DNA from: Firmicutes bacterium CAG:95
Lineage (GTDB): Bacteria > Bacillota > Clostridia > Lachnospirales > Lachnospiraceae
Assembly: GCA_000438155.1 (NCBI GenBank)
Contig: FR902907.1
Span: forward strand, 14,786 to 23,735
DNA: 8,950 nucleotides
Reading direction: 5' to 3'
Every line of letters begins with the position of its first letter. Position 1 is the stretch's first letter. Positions 1 to 6,206 of this stretch are shown here, piece after piece. A program made the translations under genes and the position numbers. The notes below the pieces were generated by a model. It made no database searches and was not told the origin of the DNA. It saw nothing but the letters and a program-made list of their open reading frames with translations.

Positions 1-1531
1 GATCAGCTTTATTTTTGCAATCCGCTTTTCTTACCGGTTCCTGAGAAGTCTGAAGCACAAGAACCAGAACAGGAAAAATGCGATTTCGGTCATGATTATA
101 GGTGCCGGAGAAGCTGCAAATGTCATTATCAAGGAAATTGTGAACAGTAATTTCTCTACCATGGTCATCCGCTGCATCATCGATGATGATAAGGGAAAAT
201 GGGGGAAATTCATTCAGGGAATCAAGGTTGCAGGCGGTCGTGATAAGATTATAGAATGTGCGGAACAATATGATATTGATGAGATTATTATTGCAATGCC
301 CTCGATTTCCAGATCCCAGATGAGCAGTATTCTGGATATCTGTAAAGAAACAAATTGTAAGCTGCGTTCCCTCCCCGGAATGTATCAGCTGGTAAACGGG
401 GAAGTCAGCGTCAGCAAGCTCCGTGATGTGGAAGTGGAAGATCTTTTGGGAAGAGATCCGATTGAGGTTGATCTGGAATCAATTCTTTCCTATGTGCAGG
501 GCAAGCGCGTTCTGGTAACAGGAGCCGGCGGCTCCATTGGAAGTGAGCTGTGCCGTCAGATCGCTTCCCATAAACCGTCACTGCTCATCATGTTGGATAT
601 TTATGAGAACAGCATTTATGACGTGCAGCAGGAGCTGAAAACCCATTTTCCGGATCTGAATCTGGAAGTGTTGATTGCATCGGTTCGTAATACGAACCGG
701 ATGAACTGGATTTTTGACCATTATAAGCCGGAAATTGTCTATCATGCAGCAGCGCACAAGCATGTTCCGCTGATGGAGACAAGTCCGAATGAAGCTGTAA
801 AGAATAATGTTTTCGGAACCTGGAAGACTGCCTATGCGGCAGCCATGAACGGAACGAAGCGTTTTGTTATGATTTCTACAGATAAAGCGGTAAACCCGAC
901 CAATATCATGGGAGCCAGCAAGCGGATCTGTGAAATGATTATCCAGACCTTTAATAAGCACTTTGATACCGAATTTGTAGCGGTACGGTTTGGAAATGTA
1001 CTCGGAAGTAACGGAAGTGTCATTCCGTTATTTAAAAAGCAGATCATGGAAGGGGGACCGGTTACGGTAACCCATCCGGATATTATCCGGTATTTCATGA
1101 CCATTCCGGAAGCAGTATCACTGGTGTTACAGGCCGGTGCCTATGCGAAGGGCGGAGAAATTTTTGTCCTTGATATGGGAAAACCGGTGAAGATCCTGGA
1201 TCTTGCCAGAAACCTGATTAAACTGTCCGGCTATCGCGTCGGAGAGGACATCAAGATTGAATTTACCGGCTTACGTCCCGGTGAGAAGCTATATGAAGAG
1301 CTTCTGATGGAGGAAGAGGGACTTAAGGAAACCGATAATAAGATGATTTATATTGGAAAGCCGATCGAACTGGATGAAACCGAATTCTTTGTACAGTTGA
1401 AGAAGCTCAAAGAAGAGTCGAAGGATGAGAGTAATGATATCCGGGCGCTTGTCAAAGAAATTGTACCGACGTATCATTATGCCGACAGCAGTTCCATCAT
1501 TTCTATAGGGCGGACGCCCGACATGAAATAA
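1..1531 (+). CDS. UDP-HexNAc 4,6-dehydratase, PglF/EpsC/CapD type, 5' partial
   Basis: This is the 3' part of a membrane-anchored nucleotide-sugar dehydratase. The frame is open from base 2, giving 509 visible residues. Family members are roughly 600-650 residues with several N-terminal membrane helices, which lie outside the window, so the ATG at 92 is internal (M31). In order: a first Rossmann fold with GAGEAA at residues 34-39, a linker, then the SDR catalytic domain with GAGGSIG at 174-180. Next come HAAAHKHVPLME near 248-259, STDKAVNPTN near 292-301 and RFGNVLGSNGSV near 329-340. The usual Tyr of YxxxK is Met (M303...K307), as is known for the WbpM/PglF/FlaA1 group, and D294-K295 match the dehydration pair. 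TGLRPGEKLYEELL lies near the C terminus. Expected reaction: UDP-GlcNAc to the 4-keto-6-deoxy sugar at the inner membrane face. The next gene encodes the matching aminotransferase. The exact hexose and stereochemistry cannot be read from sequence. Confidence 0.93.
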   Translation, partial: ISFIFAIRFSYRFLRSLKHKNQNRKNAISVMIIGAGEAANVIIKEIVNSNFSTMVIRCIIDDDKGKWGKFIQGIKVAGGRDKIIECAEQYDIDEIIIAMPSISRSQMSSILDICKETNCKLRSLPGMYQLVNGEVSVSKLRDVEVEDLLGRDPIEVDLESILSYVQGKRVLVTGAGGSIGSELCRQIASHKPSLLIMLDIYENSIYDVQQELKTHFPDLNLEVLIASVRNTNRMNWIFDHYKPEIVYHAAAHKHVPLMETSPNEAVKNNVFGTWKTAYAAAMNGTKRFVMISTDKAVNPTNIMGASKRICEMIIQTFNKHFDTEFVAVRFGNVLGSNGSVIPLFKKQIMEGGPVTVTHPDIIRYFMTIPEAVSLVLQAGAYAKGGEIFVLDMGKPVKILDLARNLIKLSGYRVGEDIKIEFTGLRPGEKLYEELLMEEEGLKETDNKMIYIGKPIELDETEFFVQLKKLKEESKDESNDIRALVKEIVPTYHYADSSSIISIGRTPDMK

Positions 1532-1663
1532 GTTGCCTTAGAAGAAGTACAATTCAGACAGAGAAGCAGAAAGCAGCTTATGAATGGGCATGGCTGAACT
1601 GTAACAGAAGACCATGCAGAAATGATGGAGCATGCTGACCTGTCATATAGAAAGAAAACAGAA

Positions 1664-1670
1664 AGAAGGA
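1664..1670 (+). promoter_or_regulatory. Ribosome binding site deciding the aminotransferase start
   Basis: AGAAGGA lies six bases before the ATG at 1677. No comparable site precedes the in-frame ATG at 1632. The 15 extra residues that earlier start would add do not resemble the aminotransferase N terminus, so 1677 is preferred. Confidence 0.75.
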
Positions 1671-1676
1671 TGCAGT

Positions 1677-2852
1677 ATGGAAAAGAAGCGGATTTACCTT
1701 TCTTCCCCGACCATGCATGGCGAGGAACAGGCATTTATCAATGAAGCATTTGCAACGAACTGGGTGGCTCCGTTGGGACCGAATGTCAATGCACTTGAGC
1801 AGGAAATGACAGCCTATATGGGTGGCGGATATGCCTGTGCACTGAGTGCCGGGACAGCAGCCATTCATCTGGCACTGCGCATTTTAGGCATCGGACAGGG
1901 AGATGTTGTATTCGCACCGAGCCTTACCTTTGATGCAACCTGCAATCCGATTGTATATGAAAAGGGAACACCGGTCTTTATTGATTCCGAAAAGGACACC
2001 TGGAACATGGATCCGGAGGCACTCTGCAAGGCATTTGAAAAGCATCCGGAAGCCAAAGCCGTAATTGTGGTTCATCTGTACGGAACCCCGGCAAAGCTTA
2101 ATGAAATCATGGCAATCTGTGAGGAACACCATGTGCCGCTTATTGAGGATGCAGCAGAATCCTTAAGCAGTACCTACCGTGGAAAGCAGACCGGAACCTT
2201 TGGAAGGATTGGTATTATCTCCTTTAACGGAAATAAGATTATTACCACCTCCGGCGGCGGCATGCTGCTATCCGCAGACGAAGAAATTACGAAGAAAGCA
2301 CTCTTCCTTGCCACGCAGGCAAGAGATCAGGCAAGATACTACCAGCATTCGGAGCTTGGTTATAACTACCGTATGAGTAATGTGGTTGCCGGAATCGGCA
2401 GGGGACAGCTCCTTCACCTGGAAGAGCATAAAGCATTGAAGAAGGCCATTTATCATCAGTATAAGGAAGCCTTTGCAGATATTGATGAAATTACCATGAA
2501 TCCTTTAAATCCGGATGGAGATGCCAATAACTGGCTTTCCTGCATCACGCTTAAGGAGGGAAGCAGGGTAATGCCAAATGACATTATGGATGCACTCGAT
2601 GCTGAAAACATTGAATCCCGACCGATCTGGAAGCCGATGCATTTACAGCCCATTTACGCGGATGCCGAATTTTTTATGGCAGATGGGCAGCAGCTCAATA
2701 CCGCGAAGGTAAAGGGTGATAACGGCGAAGACTGGGACAGAAGCGTGAGCGGTGATATCTTCCGCAGAGGCTTATGCCTGCCAAGTGACATCAAGAATAC
2801 CGAAGAAGACATGCAGAGAATTATTGAAATTGTTAGAGGCTGCTTTAAATGA
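1677..2852 (+). CDS. pglE: PLP-dependent UDP-4-keto-sugar aminotransferase, PglE/EpsN (DegT/DnrJ/EryC1/StrS) family
   Basis: This 391-residue fold-type I aminotransferase should transfer an amino group, normally from glutamate, to C4 of a UDP-4-keto-6-deoxy-HexNAc in the cytoplasm. The family start is clear (RIYLSSPTMHGEE, residues 5-17). Other landmarks are SAGTAAIHLALR (57-68) for cofactor phosphate binding, IEDAAE with D158 for the pyridine nitrogen, and NGNKIITTSGGG with the PLP-binding K187. GYNYRMSNV (228-236) and the C-terminal ESRPIWKPMH (313-322) and GLCLPS (365-370) motifs are also typical. It follows the dehydratase gene after 145 bases that show no gene and no clear terminator, so the two are probably cotranscribed. 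A segment at about 334-363 appears longer than in C. jejuni PglE as recalled. The reaction is inferred from family and context; an EpsN-like product is equally possible. Confidence 0.92.
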   Translation: MEKKRIYLSSPTMHGEEQAFINEAFATNWVAPLGPNVNALEQEMTAYMGGGYACALSAGTAAIHLALRILGIGQGDVVFAPSLTFDATCNPIVYEKGTPVFIDSEKDTWNMDPEALCKAFEKHPEAKAVIVVHLYGTPAKLNEIMAICEEHHVPLIEDAAESLSSTYRGKQTGTFGRIGIISFNGNKIITTSGGGMLLSADEEITKKALFLATQARDQARYYQHSELGYNYRMSNVVAGIGRGQLLHLEEHKALKKAIYHQYKEAFADIDEITMNPLNPDGDANNWLSCITLKEGSRVMPNDIMDALDAENIESRPIWKPMHLQPIYADAEFFMADGQQLNTAKVKGDNGEDWDRSVSGDIFRRGLCLPSDIKNTEEDMQRIIEIVRGCFK

Positions 2853-2878
2853 TCTTCTGTGGATATCTGCATTCATTG

Positions 2879-3114
2879 AATTCTGCGGCACAAGCATACT
2901 TAGTTCCAGGGCATAGCGGAGGTGCTTAGAAGTTCATTTATTTCGTACGCAGGCAGCAAGGATTGGACATGGATGTCCAATCAAGCAGCAATCGAGCCCG
3001 GATGGCTCGTTGATGCGGTTGCGTCCGTATTTAATATACCAGATCGAAATAAATAGAACTTCTTAGCGCCGGAGGTCCGCCCTGGAACAAGTATGCTGTG
3101 CCGGGATCAGAATT
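2879..3114. repeat. Long imperfect inverted repeat with two internal hairpins (candidate MITE or structured RNA)
   Basis: This element fills most of the 310-base gap between the aminotransferase and sugar transferase genes. Moving inward, the pairs are 2879-2885 with 3108-3114, 2886-2892 with 3097-3103, 2894-2901 with 3089-3096, 2903-2912 with 3079-3088, 2921-2935 with 3056-3070 (one G-T pair, one mismatch) and 2936-2945 with 3045-3054. Single-base bulges or small loops separate them. The arms enclose a short ACGCA/TGCGT helix (2947-2951 with 3020-3024). Inside it are a perfect hairpin (2961-2970 with 2973-2982) and an imperfect one (2985-2998 with 3004-3016, loop at 2999-3003). The whole can fold as a Y with a stem of over 50 pairs. 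No open frame of interest lies inside. It could be a non-autonomous mobile element, an RNase III processing site or a regulatory leader. The pairing is read directly; the function is unknown. Confidence 0.85.
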
Positions 3115-3143
3115 GGAATCAGAACCAGAATCAGAATCAGAAC
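3108..3143 (+). repeat. Degenerate CAGAAY hexamer repeat, six units
   Basis: Six consecutive hexamers read CAGAAT, TGGAAT, CAGAAC, CAGAAT, CAGAAT, CAGAAC. The tract starts inside the outer edge of the inverted repeat and ends just before the ribosome site of the sugar transferase gene. It is not translated in the frame of that gene. Copy-number change would alter leader spacing only. Confidence 0.8.
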
Positions 3144-3148
3144 ACGAA

Positions 3149-3160
3149 AGGAGGCCTCCT
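3149..3160 (+). promoter_or_regulatory. Ribosome binding site inside a 12-base perfect palindrome
   Basis: AGGAGGCCTCCT is its own reverse complement and carries a near-ideal AAAGGAGG ribosome site (3147-3154), eight bases before the ATG at 3163. It has no loop, so it can fold on itself only weakly. Its CCTCC half could instead pair with the GGAGG at 2918-2922 or 3071-3075 in the upstream element. The palindrome is certain; a regulatory role is inference. Confidence 0.7.
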
Positions 3161-3162
3161 CT

Positions 3163-3774
3163 ATGTACAAAAACTGCATCAAACGCCTGCTGGATATCCT
3201 TTTATCCTTAACCGGAATCATCCTACTGTGCTGGCTCTACCTGATCCTTTTTATTCTGGTACGGGTGAAACTGGGAAGCCCGGTGTTTTTCAAGCAGCAG
3301 CGCCCGGGTAAGAATGAAAAAATCTTTACGCTATACAAATTCCGTACCATGACGGATGCAAGGGATGAAAATGGAAACCTGCTTCCGGATGAGGTAAGAC
3401 TGACTGCTTTTGGTAAAATGCTCCGTAGTACCAGTTTAGATGAATTGCCGGAATTGTTTAATATTCTCAAAGGGGATATGAGCCTCATTGGACCACGCCC
3501 GCTTTTGGTAAAATATTTACCTCTTTATAATGAAGAGCAAAGGCACCGGCATGATGTCCGTCCGGGATTGACCGGATTAGCACAGGTAAATGGACGGAAC
3601 GCTATTTCATGGGAAAAGAAGTTTGAGTATGATGTAGAATATGTTAGAAATCTCTCGTTTTTGCTGGACTGCAGGATTCTGTTGCAGACAGTAAAGGCCG
3701 TTTTTAAAAGAGAAGGCATAAGCAGTGCAACCGATGCTACAATGGAAGCATTTAAAGGAACACCGGAGAAATAA
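3163..3774 (+). CDS. pglC: Monotopic phosphoglycosyl transferase, PglC/EpsL (bacterial sugar transferase) family
   Basis: This 203-residue enzyme should move a sugar phosphate from a UDP-sugar to undecaprenyl phosphate, the first membrane step of glycan assembly. It has the compact PglC layout. KRLLD (residues 7-11) is followed by one hydrophobic segment (about 12-34), then GSPVFFKQQRPGK (38-50), LYKFRTM (57-63), the catalytic pair D93-E94 in TSLDELPEL, KGDMSLIGPRPLL (103-115), YNEEQRHRH (122-130), RPGLTGLAQVNGRN (133-146) and a PglC-like tail. The match to C. jejuni PglC, as recalled, extends over the full length with almost no shift in numbering. One oddity: positions 23-24, Ser-Pro in PglC, are Cys-Trp here. 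It is preceded by the structured gap and followed 25 bases later by the ATP-grasp gene. The substrate is probably the product of the two upstream enzymes after amine modification. Confidence 0.93.
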   Translation: MYKNCIKRLLDILLSLTGIILLCWLYLILFILVRVKLGSPVFFKQQRPGKNEKIFTLYKFRTMTDARDENGNLLPDEVRLTAFGKMLRSTSLDELPELFNILKGDMSLIGPRPLLVKYLPLYNEEQRHRHDVRPGLTGLAQVNGRNAISWEKKFEYDVEYVRNLSFLLDCRILLQTVKAVFKREGISSATDATMEAFKGTPEK

Positions 3775-3786
3775 TAGAACAGAAAG

Positions 3787-3792
3787 AAAGGG
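3787..3792 (+). promoter_or_regulatory. Ribosome binding site supporting a GTG start
   Basis: AAAGGG lies seven bases before the GTG at 3800. The ATP-grasp frame also has an ATG at 3725, but that would overlap the end of the sugar transferase gene and add 25 basic residues with no family character. The GTG gives a typical N terminus (V/M-NILFCSVGRR). Confidence 0.7.
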
Positions 3793-3799
3793 TAAAGCC

Positions 3800-4792
3800 G
3801 TGAACATTTTATTTTGTAGTGTGGGAAGACGATGTGAATTATTAAAAGATTTTCGGACGACAATGGGAGACGGGCTGAAAATAGTTGTTACGGATAACAG
3901 TCCCGTGGCACCGGCAATGGCATTTGCAGATAAGGCATATCTTGTGCCATTAATTACGGATCCTTCTTATATTTCAATTATTTTAGATATTTGTAAGAAG
4001 GAGGATATTCAGGCTGTAACAACACTGATTGATCCGGAAATCATGCTTCTTGCAAAACACAGGGCAGAGTTTGAAGCAATCGGAGTGCTGGTTCTTGCTC
4101 CATACGAAGAAACTGCAAGGCTGTGCTTTAATAAATATGAGATGTATCGTTTTCTGGTAGAAAAGAATATCCCCACGATCAAAACGTATGGTACCTATGA
4201 GGAATTTATGCGGGATTATGAAGAGGGAGAGATTTCTTTTCCTGTTTTTGTGAAGCCCAGAACCGGAAGCGGCAGTGTGGGGGCGAGAAAAATTGATACC
4301 CCGGAGCTGTTAAAGCAGGTGACGGAGCAGGATGAAAGTCTGATTATTCAGGAATTAATGACAGGGCAGGATCTTGACGCAGACGTATATGTAGACACAG
4401 TGAGCCACAAGCCTGTTGCCATTTTTTCAAAAAGAAAACTCTCTACAACAATAGGTGGTGCCAATAAAACCATATCCTTTAAAGATGATAACTTATTCGG
4501 GTTTGTACAGAAGGTAATGTCAGTTTTACGATTTAACGGACCTTTGGATATGGATTTTTTCTATCAGAACGGACAATACTATTTATCAGAAATTAATCCG
4601 AGGTTTGGAGGTGCTTATCTGCATGCATATGGTGCCGGGGTGGATTTTGTGAAATTAATCAGGGAGAATGTAGAAGGGCGTGAAAATCCGGAAAATATTG
4701 GAAATTATGAGGAAGATGTAATCATGATGATGTATGACAGTGTTGTTATAAAAAAGAAAAGTGAACTGGATGCGAATCTGATTACAGCATAG
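3800..4792 (+). CDS. ATP-grasp ligase, carbamoyl-phosphate-synthase-like
   Basis: This 330-residue protein, counted from a GTG start, is an ATP-grasp enzyme, a family that activates a carboxylic acid as acyl phosphate and joins it to an amine, thiol or similar group. An N-terminal pre-ATP-grasp fold begins ILFCSVGRR (3-11). FNKYEMYRFL (110-119) opens the ATP-binding region, FVKPRTGSGSVGA (150-162) holds the nucleotide-binding Lys and Gly-rich loop, and IIQELMTGQDLDADVYVD (182-199) is the hinge and second subdomain. MDFFYQNGQYYLSEINPRFG (251-270) carries the metal-binding E264 and N266. All core residues look intact. It directly follows the pglC-like gene by 25 bases and is likely in the same transcript. 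In that place a PglD/EpsM acetyltransferase would be expected but is absent, so ligation of an amino acid or other acid to the 4-amino sugar is my inference. The true substrates cannot be read from sequence. Confidence 0.88.
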   Translation: MNILFCSVGRRCELLKDFRTTMGDGLKIVVTDNSPVAPAMAFADKAYLVPLITDPSYISIILDICKKEDIQAVTTLIDPEIMLLAKHRAEFEAIGVLVLAPYEETARLCFNKYEMYRFLVEKNIPTIKTYGTYEEFMRDYEEGEISFPVFVKPRTGSGSVGARKIDTPELLKQVTEQDESLIIQELMTGQDLDADVYVDTVSHKPVAIFSKRKLSTTIGGANKTISFKDDNLFGFVQKVMSVLRFNGPLDMDFFYQNGQYYLSEINPRFGGAYLHAYGAGVDFVKLIRENVEGRENPENIGNYEEDVIMMMYDSVVIKKKSELDANLITA

Positions 4793-4841
4793 TTGGAACA
4801 ATTCCTGAACTATCCGGGCAGAGATGCGGGTAATTATAAGA

Positions 4842-4888
4842 CAGCGTCCTGAACCAGTGGAGAATTCATCTGCTGGTTTAGGACGCTG
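4842..4888. terminator. Shared hairpin between convergent genes (probable bidirectional terminator)
   Basis: The arms 4842-4857 and 4873-4888 pair over 16 positions with a single G-T pair and enclose a 15-base loop containing GAATTC. It sits 49 bases after the ATP-grasp stop and two bases beyond the stop of the minus-strand gene. Neither side has a clean T run, so it is an atypical intrinsic terminator, possibly acting mainly as a 3'-end stabiliser for both transcripts. Confidence 0.75.
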
Positions 4889-4890
4889 GC

Positions 4891-5985
4891 TTAATGTCTG
4901 GATAACAGGTTTTGGTAGGCATCTACTACAATCTGTCTGTTGAAATTCTCTTCCACATGCTGGTGTCCGTGTATTCCCATATTACAGCGCTCTCCGGGTG
5001 AGCAGGAGAGTACTGCCTGCACTGCCTTAAGAAGGGATTCTTTACTCCTTGCCGGAAACAGAATTCCACTTTGGCCAGTGACCGTTTCCCGACAGCCTGG
5101 AACATCTGTTGTCAGGACTCCCCTCCCACAGGCAGCTGCTTCCAGACATACATTGGAAAGTCCCTCATGATAGGAGGGATGAATGAGGATGTGGCAATTT
5201 GCCATGACCTCCGGGACATTGTCAATGTGACCATAATAGTTGAGGCAGCCCTGCGACTCTAATTCCTGAATCATGGGTTCGTATGTGGAGCGGCTTTCCT
5301 CTTCATATTCTCCAACAAGTTCGAAATGGACATTGGAATAAGCTTCAGATATCTTCTGTACGGCATAAAGGTATTCCTCAATTCCTTTGTCTTTCATAAT
5401 GCGCAGGACAGCTAAAAAACGAATTCCATTTTTCTCAGAGGGATAGGGACAAAACGGATGCTCTTTTAAATTGACGCCGGAGCCTGGAAGTAAATGAGCG
5501 TTTTGTAATGCGATTTTATGCTTTTGCATAAATTGCAGATTTCCTTCGTTTTGGAAGAATACACGCAAGGCTTTTGCGGCAACATATCTGTATAAAAGCA
5601 ATAATATTTTGCCGAGGAATCCCGGATTTTCCAATGCAGTGCCTAATCCGGTAATGTTCATTGCGTAAGGAATTCTGCAGCCTCTGGCAGCAATACCGCC
5701 ATAAAGATTGGGTTTTATGGTATAAGTGAGTATAAGATCAGGGACTTCAGTTTTCAGAAGAGCCTGATACTGCTTCAGTAATTTGAGATCCTTTACAGGA
5801 TTCATACCACGTCTTTCCAGATTGCAGGAAACAATTCTGGCACCCAGATTCTCTAACTTGGTGCAGTTTTCATCAAATGGAACACTAATAAGAACCTCTG
5901 CTCCTTTTTGAATAAAAGAGGATATTACCTCTTTACGAAATAAAAATAAGCCGTTTGCATAATTTGACAGAATTAAAATTTTCAT
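4891..5985 (-). CDS. GT4-family glycosyltransferase, PglA/CapM-like
   Basis: This 364-residue retaining glycosyltransferase of GT-B fold should add a sugar from a nucleotide donor to a lipid-linked acceptor on the cytoplasmic side. The N-terminal acceptor domain begins MKILILSNYANGLFLFRKEV (1-20), the FR pattern seen in PglA/CapM-type enzymes, and includes TYTIKPNLYGGIAAR (87-101) and GLGTA (113-117). The donor domain has GSGVN (168-172), RIMKDKG (195-201) and FELVGE (221-226). The E-x7-E motif, E274 to E282, lies in HEGLSNVCLEAAACG (273-287). Length is normal and nothing is missing. It lies on the opposite strand from all neighbours, with its own promoter at 6024-6052 and a hairpin after its stop. 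A GAGGT ribosome site is at 5990-5994. Sugar specificity is unknown; a role as second transferase after the PglC-type enzyme is inferred from context. Confidence 0.92.
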   Translation of the reverse strand: MKILILSNYANGLFLFRKEVISSFIQKGAEVLISVPFDENCTKLENLGARIVSCNLERRGMNPVKDLKLLKQYQALLKTEVPDLILTYTIKPNLYGGIAARGCRIPYAMNITGLGTALENPGFLGKILLLLYRYVAAKALRVFFQNEGNLQFMQKHKIALQNAHLLPGSGVNLKEHPFCPYPSEKNGIRFLAVLRIMKDKGIEEYLYAVQKISEAYSNVHFELVGEYEEESRSTYEPMIQELESQGCLNYYGHIDNVPEVMANCHILIHPSYHEGLSNVCLEAAACGRGVLTTDVPGCRETVTGQSGILFPARSKESLLKAVQAVLSCSPGERCNMGIHGHQHVEENFNRQIVVDAYQNLLSRH

Positions 5986-6023
5986 AGAAACCTCATCTTG
6001 GTTGGTGTTGCAATTACAAATTA

Positions 6024-6052
6024 ATTATAAATATAAACCGGAGAAAAAGCAA
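6024..6052 (-). promoter_or_regulatory. Sigma-A-like promoter for the minus-strand glycosyltransferase
   Basis: On the minus strand, TTGCTT (6047-6052) and a perfect TATAAT (6024-6029) are separated by 17 bases. The start of transcription would fall near 6017, leaving a leader of about 30 bases before the ATG at 5985. Confidence 0.72.
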
Positions 6053-6114
6053 TTTGCATTGAGGTTAATTTGATTGGAAAAGTAATACTGCGGTTTTCAA
6101 AAGTGAGTTCTCTG

Positions 6115-6144
6115 TTGAAATATATAGACAGGTAGTGGTATAAT
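6115..6144 (+). promoter_or_regulatory. Sigma-A-like promoter with extended -10 for the dehydrogenase gene
   Basis: TTGAAA (6115-6120) is followed after 18 bases by a perfect TATAAT (6139-6144), with TG at 6136-6137 giving an extended -10. The start should be near 6151, about 55 bases before the ATG at 6207. It faces away from the promoter of the minus-strand gene. Confidence 0.8.
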
Positions 6145-6146
6145 AC

Positions 6147-6167
6147 TAACATCTTTTTGAGATGTTA
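6147..6167. promoter_or_regulatory. Candidate operator palindrome over the transcription start
   Basis: TAACATCT (6147-6154) and AGATGTTA (6160-6167) form a perfect 8-base inverted repeat with a 5-base spacer, starting three bases after the -10 box. As the predicted start falls inside it, a protein-binding site is more likely than a leader hairpin. If transcription starts a few bases earlier, it could instead be a 5' stabilising hairpin followed by a short T-rich stretch. Confidence 0.5.
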
Positions 6168-6206
6168 TGTCTTTTAATGCGAAAGTGAAATGGAGAAAGA
6201 GAAGAT

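Noticed and set aside
578..961. 127-residue open frame on the minus strand
   Set aside because: Antisense shadow of the dehydratase catalytic domain.
1577..1608. GCATGG...CCATGC stem in the gap before the aminotransferase gene
   Set aside because: Only six pairs with a long loop and no T run; not a credible terminator.
1632..1676. Upstream in-frame ATG for the aminotransferase
   Set aside because: There is no ribosome site and the extra 15 residues look unlike the family; the ATG at 1677 has a well-placed AGAAGGA.
3010..3037. Possible promoter inside the inverted repeat (TTGATG, 16 bases, TAATAT)
   Set aside because: Both boxes match only four of six consensus bases, and the sequence is explained by the repeat structure. 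Transcript mapping would be needed to revive it.
2879..3114. Retron msr-msd or CRISPR-like interpretation of the hairpin element
   Set aside because: No reverse transcriptase, effector or cas-like gene is nearby, and there is no regular repeat-spacer pattern.
3093..3311. 72-residue frame starting with an Asn-Gln repeat
   Set aside because: It comes from the CAGAAY hexamer tract running into an alternative frame of the sugar transferase gene. It has no ribosome site and no family character.
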